Shown here in pieces: positions 26,581 to 35,057 of a DNA stretch of 64,000 nucleotides. The stretch is from Spirosoma linguale DSM 74. GTDB lineage: Bacteria; Bacteroidota; Bacteroidia; Cytophagales; Spirosomataceae. The position numbers and the translations under genes are program-made. Position 1 is the stretch's first letter. Each line of letters starts with the position of its first letter. Location of the stretch: positions 2,094,001 to 2,158,000 of the forward strand of contig CP001769.1 in assembly GCA_000024525.1 (NCBI GenBank), read 5' to 3'. The notes beneath the pieces are model-generated. The model was given only the letters and a program-made list of their open reading frames with translations. It was not told the origin of the DNA and searched no databases.

Positions 26581-27656
26581 GAACTTGTCCTATCCTTCAC
26601 TAACGCCGACCAGTGCCAATATCCCAACGCGCCTAACCAGCCTAACACCAGCCAGATACCAACCGGCAGTCCGAACATAATGAGTAATAAGCCGCCAATG
26701 AAACCGGCTAGTATGCCCGACAGCCACCGTTCGGGGTTGATGGTCTGGGGATAAGCGAGGGCGTGCTGTAGCAAAATCCAGCCCCAGCCCGTTAGCCAGA
26801 GCCAGAGGACATAATCCAGCCGGATGCCGGTGGGGCAGTTGCGCAGCAGAATCAACAACTCAGGTAGCCAGATAAGCCCGTACATGAGCGTATATCGACC
26901 AAAGCGCTGCAAGCGGGAATAAGGCAGATTGGGTAATAAAAGCAGATATTTGTGTTCAAACGCACTTACCTGACTGCCCACCTGTGAATGCCCCAGGACA
27001 GCTAGCAGCAGCCCAATCAGGAGCAAGCGCTGGTCGTAATCATCCGTGGGGTACAGCCGACAGACCCCCACCAGTAACAGACACGAAAATACCTTGGTAA
27101 GTACCAGTGAAAGGGGTTCGTACCGCAGCCAATAAGTCGGGAAAAACAGTTCATACCGCAACGGAACAGATACATGCGGGAGCTGGATGTTGCCAGGGTT
27201 GGGATGTTTCAGTCGATAGTCGGCCAGCGCAACGCCCGTAACTGTCAGTCCTGCCAGAACAAGGCCAATCGCGGTCAGTGAATCCCACCGTTGATACACA
27301 CTGGCAATCTGAATCATCCATCCGCCATAGGCGATAATGGGAAAAAGAAGTGCTAGTTGCACACCAAACCACATGGCCAATCGTGCAGGAGTGGGGATGA
27401 GCCAGAAAGCTTGCAGAAACAGGTGCTCTGGAGCGGTTAACTCCTGCTGGATAAACGACACAGTTTTGAGTAGGTAAAAGCCCCACAAAATAAAAACGAT
27501 GCCTAGCAGCAAAGGTGAGCCAAGGGCCGCCGTAATCAGCGCTTTGTGCTCCACGGCGCTCAAAAAACCAAAGGCAAGCAGGAGAATGACCAGAAAAGTA
27601 CCCGCATTTCTGGCGTAGAAAGCACTCACGAAAACCCGGTTTAGTACAGTTAGCAT
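26565..27656 (-). CDS. multi-pass membrane protein, likely permease subunit of an ABC-2-like exporter
   Basis: A 363-aa protein with about ten hydrophobic stretches. Examples are AGTFLVILLLAFGFLSAV, LLLGIVFILWGFYLLKTV, ALLFPIIAYGGWMIQIASV, AIGLVLAGLTVTGVALADY, LLLIGLLLAVLGHSQVGS and LSGILAGFIGGLLLIMFGLPVGIWLVLGW. I do not recognise a named family. It lies eight bases downstream of an ABC ATPase gene and points the same way, so it is probably its membrane partner. It does not resemble FecCD/BtuC-type importer permeases, which would be the expected partner for a TonB receptor. The last codons lie inside the terminator-like repeat. Function is by context only. Confidence 0.65.
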   Translation of the reverse strand: MLTVLNRVFVSAFYARNAGTFLVILLLAFGFLSAVEHKALITAALGSPLLLGIVFILWGFYLLKTVSFIQQELTAPEHLFLQAFWLIPTPARLAMWFGVQLALLFPIIAYGGWMIQIASVYQRWDSLTAIGLVLAGLTVTGVALADYRLKHPNPGNIQLPHVSVPLRYELFFPTYWLRYEPLSLVLTKVFSCLLLVGVCRLYPTDDYDQRLLLIGLLLAVLGHSQVGSQVSAFEHKYLLLLPNLPYSRLQRFGRYTLMYGLIWLPELLILLRNCPTGIRLDYVLWLWLTGWGWILLQHALAYPQTINPERWLSGILAGFIGGLLLIMFGLPVGIWLVLGWLGALGYWHWSALVKDRTSSFRQD

Positions 27657-27664
27657 AGCCGGGT

Positions 27665-28321
27665 TCAGGTTGTGGGTGAGATAATCCCGTTGCCAACCTG
27701 CCAGGTACTCGTTAACGGTAGGCCCGTCAGACTAATGTCCTGATGCGACGTAAGCAAAAACGAAACGTTTTGGTTAGTGTGTAATTCTCGAATGTAGTCG
27801 AACAGCTTTTCGGCCGTAGCCACGTCCAGAGTCGTCAGGGGTTCATCGAGTAGTACGAGACTGGGTGTACCCAGGAAGGCCAGCAGCAGGGATAATTTCT
27901 TGAGCATACCACTCGAAAACTGGCCCGTAGGCTGCGTCCAGAAGGTATCGACGCCCAGCAGCTTGGCCAGCGATTCAATTTGCCCGGCGGGGGCTTTCTT
28001 CGCTTTGCCAACAAAGCCGGTCAGGTCGCGGGCAGTCAGAAAAGTCGGGTAAACGGGCTCCGCTTCGGCGTAGTTGACCCGCATTCGATACGCTACCGGA
28101 TCACGGTTAATGTCATATTTGCCATTTAGCATAACGTTTCCGGAAAAGGGCAGCAGCCCGGCTACGGTCCGAAAAAACGTCGTTTTCCCCGATCCGTTTC
28201 CGCCCCGGAAATAATGAAAGCCCGCCGACAGGTGCAACTCCGGCACCGTCAGCACAGGCTGACCGCTGTAGGCTTTGGTGAAGTTCGTGACAGTTAGCAC
28301 GTCTACAGGGGTTATCACCAT
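27665..28321 (-). CDS. ABC transporter ATP-binding protein
   Basis: A single nucleotide-binding domain of 218 aa. Walker A is GGNGSGKTT (about residues 39-47), the signature is FSSGMLKKLSLLLAF, Walker B is LVLLDEPLTTLD, and the H-loop is LLTSHQD. The signature reads SSGM rather than the usual LSGGQ, a mild variation seen in small ABC-2 exporter ATPases. The overall short form with FYDI-like loops resembles ATPases of multidrug or heme-type exporters, but nothing specific can be claimed. The start overlaps the stop of the TonB receptor by seven bases and the gene is eight bases from the permease-like gene, so all three form one operon. Confidence 0.88.
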   Translation of the reverse strand: MVITPVDVLTVTNFTKAYSGQPVLTVPELHLSAGFHYFRGGNGSGKTTFFRTVAGLLPFSGNVMLNGKYDINRDPVAYRMRVNYAEAEPVYPTFLTARDLTGFVGKAKKAPAGQIESLAKLLGVDTFWTQPTGQFSSGMLKKLSLLLAFLGTPSLVLLDEPLTTLDVATAEKLFDYIRELHTNQNVSFLLTSHQDISLTGLPLTSTWQVGNGIISPTT

Positions 28322-30426
28322 TTCACCCGCAGCCGAACGCCACCAACACCGTTTCTGGCAGGGGCCGCGTTATAATACCGATTACCAACGGCGTTGAGGT
28401 CGTAGCCTAATGAATAGGTTCGGTCAAGCAGATTGTCGCCACTGGCGTAAATGTCTATTGTCCAGTTTTTGCCAAGCGAGTGCCGGAAACCCAGGGTTGC
28501 CTGAAGTAACTGCGTGGGGTCGGCGAGTACGGTATTGGCATCGTTGAGGTAGAAAGGCGACAGAAACTGGTACGTAACGTGTGCGTAAATTCCCGCTTTT
28601 GTCTCCGCATCAATACCCGTTACGTTAGTCGTTGGCGCCACACCCGGCACCTTGTTGTTGGATAAATCCGCCGTTCCCTGCTTATAATCCCGGAACCGAT
28701 ATTCGGTGAGGGTCAGGCTGTTCCAAATCCGCACCAGCGAGAAAAAAGCAGTTGGCGATGTGTAGTAAGCGGGCGAAAGAAAATCGTAGCTGAGCTGAGC
28801 TTCGAGTCCTCTCTGGTCGGTTCGGCCCGCATTGACGAAGAACTCGGCACCGGCTGCATCCGACCGGCGAACAATCGTTTCGGTTAGCCGGAACTGATAA
28901 GCCGCCACATCGAATCGTAACCGGTTTCGCAAGGCAGACCCGCGTAAGCCTACCTCATAACTCGTTCCCCGTTCGGCATTCAGCGTGGTGTTAAAGCCAC
29001 CCGCCGAGGGGCGTACCTCCTGCGTTGATGGGGCCGAATACCCGGTGCTGATACTGACAAAAGCCGACACGTTCTGACCGAAGGTGCGCAGTAACGCAAC
29101 GCGTGGTAGCCAGACGGGTGTGAAGTTCCGGGTCAGAGGAATGGCCGGGGCACCACCAGCCGCCCGCGTTGAAAAACGGGTAAAGCCATACCGAATATCA
29201 TTGCGGCTCAGGCCCGCCGTCAGCCGGAAACGGGCAGGCAGCTCGGTTTCAGATTGTAGGAAAACCGTCGACTGCCGGGCAATGAGTTCTTCGTCGGTCT
29301 GGATGGTATCGGCAATGCCACCCCGGTTCCCGAAATTACGGTCAACGGTGAAGTTGCGCAGGTACTCGGCCCCGACCGTAACGACGGTTGGCACGGGACC
29401 GTTGGGGAAGCGGATCTGGGTGACGGTGCGACCGCCAATTCCCTGATCGGTGCGTTTTTCGTAGTTGGTAATGAACGGATTGGCAAAATCGGTGGTAGAG
29501 CCGTAAATAACGGTGGTGTTCTGTATCCGGTCGTTCCAGCGGTACTCGTGCGAAAAGCCCAGGTAGCCGACTTTCTGATAGATACCGGCCTGTTGGGCGG
29601 CACTGCTGGGTAAGGTAGCCGTGGCAAAGCGTGAAGCTCTGGGATTCGCCCGAAACTGTGCTTCGTTGAGGCCACCCGGTGTCTGGTAATGCAGGTCAGA
29701 ATAGAGCGCAAGTACCGAAATGGTCCGTTTGGGACTGACGTTGAACGAGCCAACAAGGCTCAGATTGTCCCGTACCACTGCACTCTGATCCCGATACCCA
29801 TCCGATTGCAAATGGTTGTAGTTGAGCGAAATGGCTGAGTTGTTTTTGCCGGTCTGTACCGAAATGCCATTTCCGTACAAGCCGTAGCTGCCGCCCAGCG
29901 CCGATACTTCCACACTAGTCTGACCCGCCGGTACGCCCAATCCGCTGAACAGCACGGTGCCACCGGTTCCGGCCCCGTACAAACTGCCCGACGGCCCTTT
30001 TATGACTTCAATCCGTCCCAGCGCCCGCACATCCAGCGCGTTGAGGGGGGTATTGCCGCCTGCATCGGTCAGCGGCAGTTCATTCCAGTAGGTCTTGATA
30101 TTCCGTACCCCGAACGGTGAGCGGATGGCACTCCCCCGTATGGACAGCCGGTAACTCCCCGGCGACCGTTCATCGGCCCGAACGCCCGGTAAAGTGTTCA
30201 GCGCCGGCACCAGCGTTGGCGTACCGAAACGTTGGTTCAAATCCCGGCGCGACAGAAGTCCGATCGAAGCCGGTGTTTCCAGTAATCGGCGGTTGGTTGC
30301 GTATCCCCGAACCACCACCTCATTGAGTTGAAGGGTATCTTCCAGTGAGGGGGTTGAGGTTTGGGCAGAAACGGATTGGATACAGGCGTGTAAACAAAAC
30401 AGGGGCAGTAGTAGTCGTTTTTTCAT
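28315..30426 (-). CDS. TonB-dependent outer-membrane receptor
   Basis: An outer-membrane gated channel that imports a substrate with TonB energy. A signal peptide (MKKRLLLPLFCLHACIQSVSAQ) precedes a TonB-box-like LNEVVVRGYATNRR. The plug domain runs over residues 55-170, with TLPGVRADERSPGSYRLSIRGSAIRSPFGVRNIKTYWNELPLTD and RIEVIKGPSGSLYGAGTGGTVLF. A 22-strand barrel follows, ending in VGGVRLRVKW with the usual aromatic terminus. It has no CarboxypepD-like N-terminal domain, so it is the siderophore/cobalamin receptor type rather than SusC. It begins an operon with an ABC ATPase and membrane protein. The substrate is not visible. Confidence 0.9.
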   Translation of the reverse strand: MKKRLLLPLFCLHACIQSVSAQTSTPSLEDTLQLNEVVVRGYATNRRLLETPASIGLLSRRDLNQRFGTPTLVPALNTLPGVRADERSPGSYRLSIRGSAIRSPFGVRNIKTYWNELPLTDAGGNTPLNALDVRALGRIEVIKGPSGSLYGAGTGGTVLFSGLGVPAGQTSVEVSALGGSYGLYGNGISVQTGKNNSAISLNYNHLQSDGYRDQSAVVRDNLSLVGSFNVSPKRTISVLALYSDLHYQTPGGLNEAQFRANPRASRFATATLPSSAAQQAGIYQKVGYLGFSHEYRWNDRIQNTTVIYGSTTDFANPFITNYEKRTDQGIGGRTVTQIRFPNGPVPTVVTVGAEYLRNFTVDRNFGNRGGIADTIQTDEELIARQSTVFLQSETELPARFRLTAGLSRNDIRYGFTRFSTRAAGGAPAIPLTRNFTPVWLPRVALLRTFGQNVSAFVSISTGYSAPSTQEVRPSAGGFNTTLNAERGTSYEVGLRGSALRNRLRFDVAAYQFRLTETIVRRSDAAGAEFFVNAGRTDQRGLEAQLSYDFLSPAYYTSPTAFFSLVRIWNSLTLTEYRFRDYKQGTADLSNNKVPGVAPTTNVTGIDAETKAGIYAHVTYQFLSPFYLNDANTVLADPTQLLQATLGFRHSLGKNWTIDIYASGDNLLDRTYSLGYDLNAVGNRYYNAAPARNGVGGVRLRVKW

Positions 30427-30492
30427 TACCGGGCAAAGGTTGCAGCACAGACAGCAGTCCGGAACAGGACTAATACCCGTGCCTGAACCTTG
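30427..30492 (-). other. structured RNA or hairpin between the repeat protein and TonB receptor genes
   Basis: On the minus strand three nested helices can be drawn: CAAGGTT with AACCTTTG (30486-30492 with 30434-30441), GCAC with GTGC, and an apical AGTCC / GGACT. It lies between the stop at 30493 and the TonB start at 30426. I could not match it to a known riboswitch; it may be a terminator or a leader element. Confidence 0.35.
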
Positions 30493-33400
30493 TTAGTTTT
30501 TCAGAATCCGAAAAACCAGACTTGATTTGTCTGTGTCAATAGTCAGCAAATATACGCCGGTTGGGAGTAAGGACAGGTCTTCTCCGTCAATCTCTTTTGC
30601 CGTACTTTTCTGATAAAATACATTTCCTTTCGGGTCCGTTACCCGAACACGATAGGGGGTTGTTGCCCCGTCCTGACGAATAGTTACCCAGCCGTTGGTC
30701 GGATTCGGGTACACCACAAACTGTTTTTCCAAAGCCGGGTCAGTGGCTGTCAGCACACTAATCTGAACCACAGAAGGTTCAACTATTTTCCCATACCCGC
30801 ATCCGTTGGTTACCTGATACAATTTGTAAATAGTTGAGGCCGCCGTTGGCGATAAATCAATCGAGTAAGGTGTACTGCTCGCGTATAACGTGCCAACTGG
30901 ATTGAACTCATTCCCGATCCGGATTGTCCAGGGGGCGTCGCCCGTTAGATTTATTTTCAGCTTCACGGGTTTTCCTGGTGTGAAACCAATTGTCGCTGAT
31001 TCAAATGCGGCTGTTGCCGCAAACCGCAGCAGGAGAGGGGCGATGTTGGTTGAACTGCTTACACCAGCGTCCGACGCAACAACCCGAACCCGATAAAACG
31101 AGCCACGGGGCATATTGGCAGGAACCAGCGCTTTTAATGGGCTTGATGTGCCAAACGTGGTCAGGTCGCTGAACTGCGTGCCGGTCGAATCGGACAGTTG
31201 TACCGTAAAGCGATTCGTCGCTGAGAAGGTCCCCTTTGTGTCGAACGTTACCCGTACGGTGTCATTCGAACAGATTGTTGAGAAGCCGTTGACCTCCAGA
31301 GTCGTTATCTGGCGATCGGTGGGTGGGTTGACGGTTATCGTCGCTGCCCCCGAAAACTGACCTGTTCCGCAAAAGTTCGATACAGATGCCAGTCGATAGG
31401 TAGTAGTTTGGGTTGGTCTGACGGTTAGGTCAAAGCCGGACGACCCGGGGTAAAATTCCCCCGATTCCCCCGTAACTAATGCATATCGGATGGGGATGCC
31501 GTACCCGCTTGCCACCTGATTTGATGTTAAGCGAATGATGGCACTTTGCTGGGGGTTGATAATCGCATTGCCCCCCAGTTTAACGACGGGGGGTGATGCC
31601 AGCAGAAAACTCATCTGGGTCTCCTGCACCGGATTGGTCGAAGCCAGTTTTAATGTGAAGGAGCCTCCCGCCGTTAAACTGCCTGGTAAGCTAACCTGAA
31701 AAGTCCCCTGGGTAGTGGCGGTGGAATCGAGCCAGCGCACTGTGGCTCCGTCCACTAAGCCGATCCGGATTCGGTTACCGGGTTCAAAGTCGCCCTGAGC
31801 ACTGTAGGTGACGGGTATTTTAGCACCCGTGCAGAAAGAATTGCTGTTCGTACTGAGTGATAAGGTTGGTTTAATGCGTACGGAAATCTCGCCCGCAGTA
31901 GTTCCGTATCCGCAGGTATTTGTAACTGCCTGAATGGCATAGACCGTCTTCGATTTCGGGTTCACGTACAATGTGCCCGGACTGGATGAGAACACTTGCC
32001 GCAGCCCGCTGGTAAGCAATACCGTCCAGTCGGGTGAACCCGTAAAGTTCACCCGAAAAGCGGTCGAGCTGCCGGGATACATATCGAGCGAAGAAGTGCC
32101 ACTTTCTGTTGTTAGCAGCGCTGTTGCTTTCCGGCGCACCCGAATCGTCTGATTTGCCGATGCAATGGCGAGGTTGGATACCAGCCGAATCACATAATCG
32201 CCCGCCTGAAGCGTATCGGGGAGCGTGACGACCACCGGATTTGTCCGGATGGACGTTGCCAGGGTACGAAATTCGGTGGTGCTGGCTGGCCGGTACTGTA
32301 CCGAAACAGTGATGGCCGGGTCGGGTTGCCCAACCATCAGATACGGCAGGGTGAGCGTACTGCCGGCGCAAAAGGAAACGGGCTCGTACGATTGACCGGC
32401 AATGGGAGGAGTTTTTAAGATGTAGGGGAGAACCCGGTGGGTAGTCGACTGGTTGACTGGTACCGGACCGCAGGCATTGGCAATTGAGTTTACCGTAAAC
32501 GTAGTCGTTCCGCTAACCGGGTAACTGATATCTGTACTGTACCAACCCGATGAGACGAGATTATAGTTGGCTCCACCGAGGGTATAGTTGATCGTTACCG
32601 GCGTGCCGCCATAGTAACTAATTGTTCGGGTAACGGTGCCGGGCTGCAGCAGTTCTTCCGCCAGCCCGCTGATGTTTATACTATAAACCGGACGGTGAAT
32701 GCTCAAATACCGGTCTTCACTGAACACAACCGGATTGGTGGAGGCAATACGGAAAGCCATTTCACTGCCACCCGTGCTGTACCAGCCGAAATCGGTCGGT
32801 AGTTTGAATTTAATGGTACCCGATTTGGTGGTTGTAGCCCAGGTATCCGGATAGCTGCAGCACGAACTGCCGCCCCGCGCCTGAATACGGAATTGATTGC
32901 CGGGTGCAAACTCGCCGGTTGTTTCAAAGCCAAGCTCTATACTATCGCCCTGACAGGCAACGCCTTTGTAGGGTTTGACATAAATAAAGTACCCTCCTGT
33001 ATTCCGGACCGTCAGCGATACCTGTGAAGGATTGTTCGTGACGAAACAGGCATTCCGGACCGACTTCACCCGGAAGTTCTGGGAAATATTACCCGGTACC
33101 GAAACCGATGATACATTATCCCAGATAGTTGTGCCAGCGGTTTGGCCGGTTTCCATCTCCAACTGATAGGGACCACCTCCGTCGCCAAACCAGTACCAGT
33201 TTACCTGTTGCTGTGGCTTGTCGATCGTGTAGACATTATTATCCGACCAGCGCATAGTAGGGTAGGTCAGGATGCTCAGACCCCCTTTCAATTCAGAGGT
33301 GTAAGCCGGTTGTGTACTGCTTACCTCCATAGTAAAGGACTGATTACGGAAAGTCTGGTTTTGGGGTAATGTGAACGACGGAACTGTTACCGTTAGGTAG

Positions 33401-33732
33401 TTGCCCTGTTGCTGAGCAGCAATGGCATCGGACACTACACCGGAACTGTGCCGGAAACGAACCATAAATTGGTTGTTGGCACCCAGCGAGAGGTTGTGTA
33501 AAAACTTGAACCGCAGGGTTTGCCCTTCGCAAATGGGTCCCTGGCTGACCGAGTCGATGGTGATGCCCGAACTGACGGTTATAACAACGCTGCTCGCTGT
33601 TTTGACCGGAACAGGCCCGCAGCCCGTTTGGAAGGACTGAACGGTATATATAGTGGTCCGGCTGGGACGAACGGTGGTCAACACCGGGTATTCCGAGTAA
33701 AAATCGGAGCGCAGAATCGTTCCATCGCTCAA
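30493..33732 (-). CDS. secreted Ig-like repeat protein with T9SS sorting domain (downstream part of a frameshifted gene)
   Basis: This 1079-aa frame has no signal peptide and begins with a TTG in the middle of a repeat, so it is almost certainly the continuation of the upstream frame. It holds repeats of about 200 aa. Each has a Cys-containing opener such as GPICEGQTLRFKF, KGVACQGDSIELGF, NSFCTGAKIPVTY or STICSNDTVRVTF, followed by a GNxFxI beta segment and a second Ig-like module with NxCGxG. The C-terminus (FVVYPNPTNGWVTI then VYLLTI) is a type A T9SS sorting domain. That directs outer-membrane translocation and surface anchoring. The whole protein is probably a surface adhesin-like or structural protein. 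Joined with the upstream frame it would be about 1430 aa. Confidence 0.85.
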   Translation of the reverse strand: MSDGTILRSDFYSEYPVLTTVRPSRTTIYTVQSFQTGCGPVPVKTASSVVITVSSGITIDSVSQGPICEGQTLRFKFLHNLSLGANNQFMVRFRHSSGVVSDAIAAQQQGNYLTVTVPSFTLPQNQTFRNQSFTMEVSSTQPAYTSELKGGLSILTYPTMRWSDNNVYTIDKPQQQVNWYWFGDGGGPYQLEMETGQTAGTTIWDNVSSVSVPGNISQNFRVKSVRNACFVTNNPSQVSLTVRNTGGYFIYVKPYKGVACQGDSIELGFETTGEFAPGNQFRIQARGGSSCCSYPDTWATTTKSGTIKFKLPTDFGWYSTGGSEMAFRIASTNPVVFSEDRYLSIHRPVYSINISGLAEELLQPGTVTRTISYYGGTPVTINYTLGGANYNLVSSGWYSTDISYPVSGTTTFTVNSIANACGPVPVNQSTTHRVLPYILKTPPIAGQSYEPVSFCAGSTLTLPYLMVGQPDPAITVSVQYRPASTTEFRTLATSIRTNPVVVTLPDTLQAGDYVIRLVSNLAIASANQTIRVRRKATALLTTESGTSSLDMYPGSSTAFRVNFTGSPDWTVLLTSGLRQVFSSSPGTLYVNPKSKTVYAIQAVTNTCGYGTTAGEISVRIKPTLSLSTNSNSFCTGAKIPVTYSAQGDFEPGNRIRIGLVDGATVRWLDSTATTQGTFQVSLPGSLTAGGSFTLKLASTNPVQETQMSFLLASPPVVKLGGNAIINPQQSAIIRLTSNQVASGYGIPIRYALVTGESGEFYPGSSGFDLTVRPTQTTTYRLASVSNFCGTGQFSGAATITVNPPTDRQITTLEVNGFSTICSNDTVRVTFDTKGTFSATNRFTVQLSDSTGTQFSDLTTFGTSSPLKALVPANMPRGSFYRVRVVASDAGVSSSTNIAPLLLRFAATAAFESATIGFTPGKPVKLKINLTGDAPWTIRIGNEFNPVGTLYASSTPYSIDLSPTAASTIYKLYQVTNGCGYGKIVEPSVVQISVLTATDPALEKQFVVYPNPTNGWVTIRQDGATTPYRVRVTDPKGNVFYQKSTAKEIDGEDLSLLPTGVYLLTIDTDKSSLVFRILKN

Positions 33733-33740
33733 GAGCGCAC

Positions 33741-34790
33741 TTAGCGGGGCTGCCCCTGAAACTTAACACCCATGTCTGCGCTTTGACCAGGCGAAATGGT
33801 GCGGCTTTCTGTCGTGAACTCGACCGTGGGCGTGGGCCGGAGGGCAACATAATAACCCGCATGATCGCTCAGGGTAGCGGGCGCGCTGGACCGTATCCGG
33901 ACGGAATAATAAGAGCCCGTATAATTCGCCTGTGCGGATACAGTAGTCGGTATGGTTGCTTTCAGTAGGCCATTGTCCAGAACGGCGTCGAACTCATAAT
34001 TGATGGACGGGTCTTCCTGACCGGTATAGACGTTGTAGCTGGTGAGCCGGATCTTAAACTGGTTATTCGTCGCAAAACTACCCAGCGTCGAATACCCAAC
34101 GCGTAACTCACTGCCAACGCATAATTGATTGGAATTGAGGGAAGCTGTCCGAACGCTGATGGGATTGACCTGCACCGTAGCGGACCCGTTGCCCACGCCC
34201 ACACCACACATGTTATTGACCCGGGCAATGCTGTACGTGGTGGTGTTCTTCGGATTTACCGTTTGGGTAGTTGAGAAGGGTGACGACTGATAATAACTAC
34301 CCGACAGTGAAAACTGGCTACTATCATTCAATACAACATTTACTGGTCCTGAACCATCGACCACAAAGGGCAACCCGATTGGTTCCAGCGAATTTATGAC
34401 CTGGTTGGTCGGTGCCGTAAGGGTAACCGTTGCCCGTCGATACAGGTAAAAATAACTGAACCACGCACTCGTTAGCGCGGGTTTCGTGGAGGATAGGCGA
34501 ATTTGCAAGCCATTTTGAAGAATATAGTCCGGGAAGTTCAGGTCCTTGACTACAAAGGCCAACTTGCCGTTTTTTGGGGTAGCCGTAAATGATTTTGTAT
34601 ACGATTCGTTGTAATAACCGCGTACTTCGACGGTAAAGACATTATCGGCAGCAAATGAAGCGGTGGAGCTGTAAGTAAGTAAACTCTCCTGATCGAGACA
34701 GGCGTTTGGAATGGATTCAACGCTCAAGGTTTGAGCAACGACGAAAGCACTGCTAAGGAATAAGAGAAAGAGCAAGTAAACGTTACGCAT
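33741..34790 (-). CDS. signal-peptide half of the frameshifted Ig-like repeat protein
   Basis: The protein starts at the ATG at 34790 (MRNVYLLFLLFLSSAFVVAQ, a clear signal peptide); the frame extends upstream to 34823. It has two copies of the Cys-opener repeat (IPNACLDQESLLTY and NSNQLCVGSELRVGY) and stops within a third at FQGQPR. The next frame continues the same repeat at PLSALLSDG. Comparison with another copy, FTGSPDWTVLLTSG, shows that one base is missing between 33746 and 33756, where GGGG and CCCC runs occur. Either this is a sequencing error, a pseudogene, or a homopolymer phase-variation site. Alone, this part would lack the T9SS signal and could not be anchored. Confidence 0.8.
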   Translation of the reverse strand: MRNVYLLFLLFLSSAFVVAQTLSVESIPNACLDQESLLTYSSTASFAADNVFTVEVRGYYNESYTKSFTATPKNGKLAFVVKDLNFPDYILQNGLQIRLSSTKPALTSAWFSYFYLYRRATVTLTAPTNQVINSLEPIGLPFVVDGSGPVNVVLNDSSQFSLSGSYYQSSPFSTTQTVNPKNTTTYSIARVNNMCGVGVGNGSATVQVNPISVRTASLNSNQLCVGSELRVGYSTLGSFATNNQFKIRLTSYNVYTGQEDPSINYEFDAVLDNGLLKATIPTTVSAQANYTGSYYSVRIRSSAPATLSDHAGYYVALRPTPTVEFTTESRTISPGQSADMGVKFQGQPR

Positions 34791-34979
34791 GTGGATGTAT
34801 AGTTCAACTTTAATAAACCTCAATATTAGGTAAATAATATCAGATGTATGTACGCAGTTACATGGATTTGTAAATCTATAATGTCGGCATATACCTGAGT
34901 TGGTTACGGTACAGTTCCTATTCCGTAATCCCTGAGTAGAGATGGGCCTGAAAATGCGGTATTTGTACGGCTTTTTCGT

Positions 34980-34987
34980 TATATTTG
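34980..34987 (+). promoter_or_regulatory. -7 promoter box candidate of the DEAD-box helicase gene
   Basis: TATATTTG fits TAnnTTTG. A start at 35004 would lie only 16 nt after the box, whereas the TTG at 35058 leaves a normal leader, which is one reason for choosing 35058. Confidence 0.4.
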
Positions 34988-35057
34988 TTTCAAATCAAGC
35001 GGTTTGCTGGCCCGGAAGTTAAGGTCAGCGGTTTTTCACCATCATTCAGCTGTAACC

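Noticed and set aside
27151..27696. A 181-codon frame within the membrane protein gene on the same strand
   Set aside because: It is an out-of-frame reading of the membrane protein gene with no hydrophobic pattern, start context or homology of its own.
30427..30492. A riboswitch for the TonB receptor
   Set aside because: Helices can be drawn, but I could not match conserved cobalamin or thiamine riboswitch core sequences; kept only as an unassigned structure.
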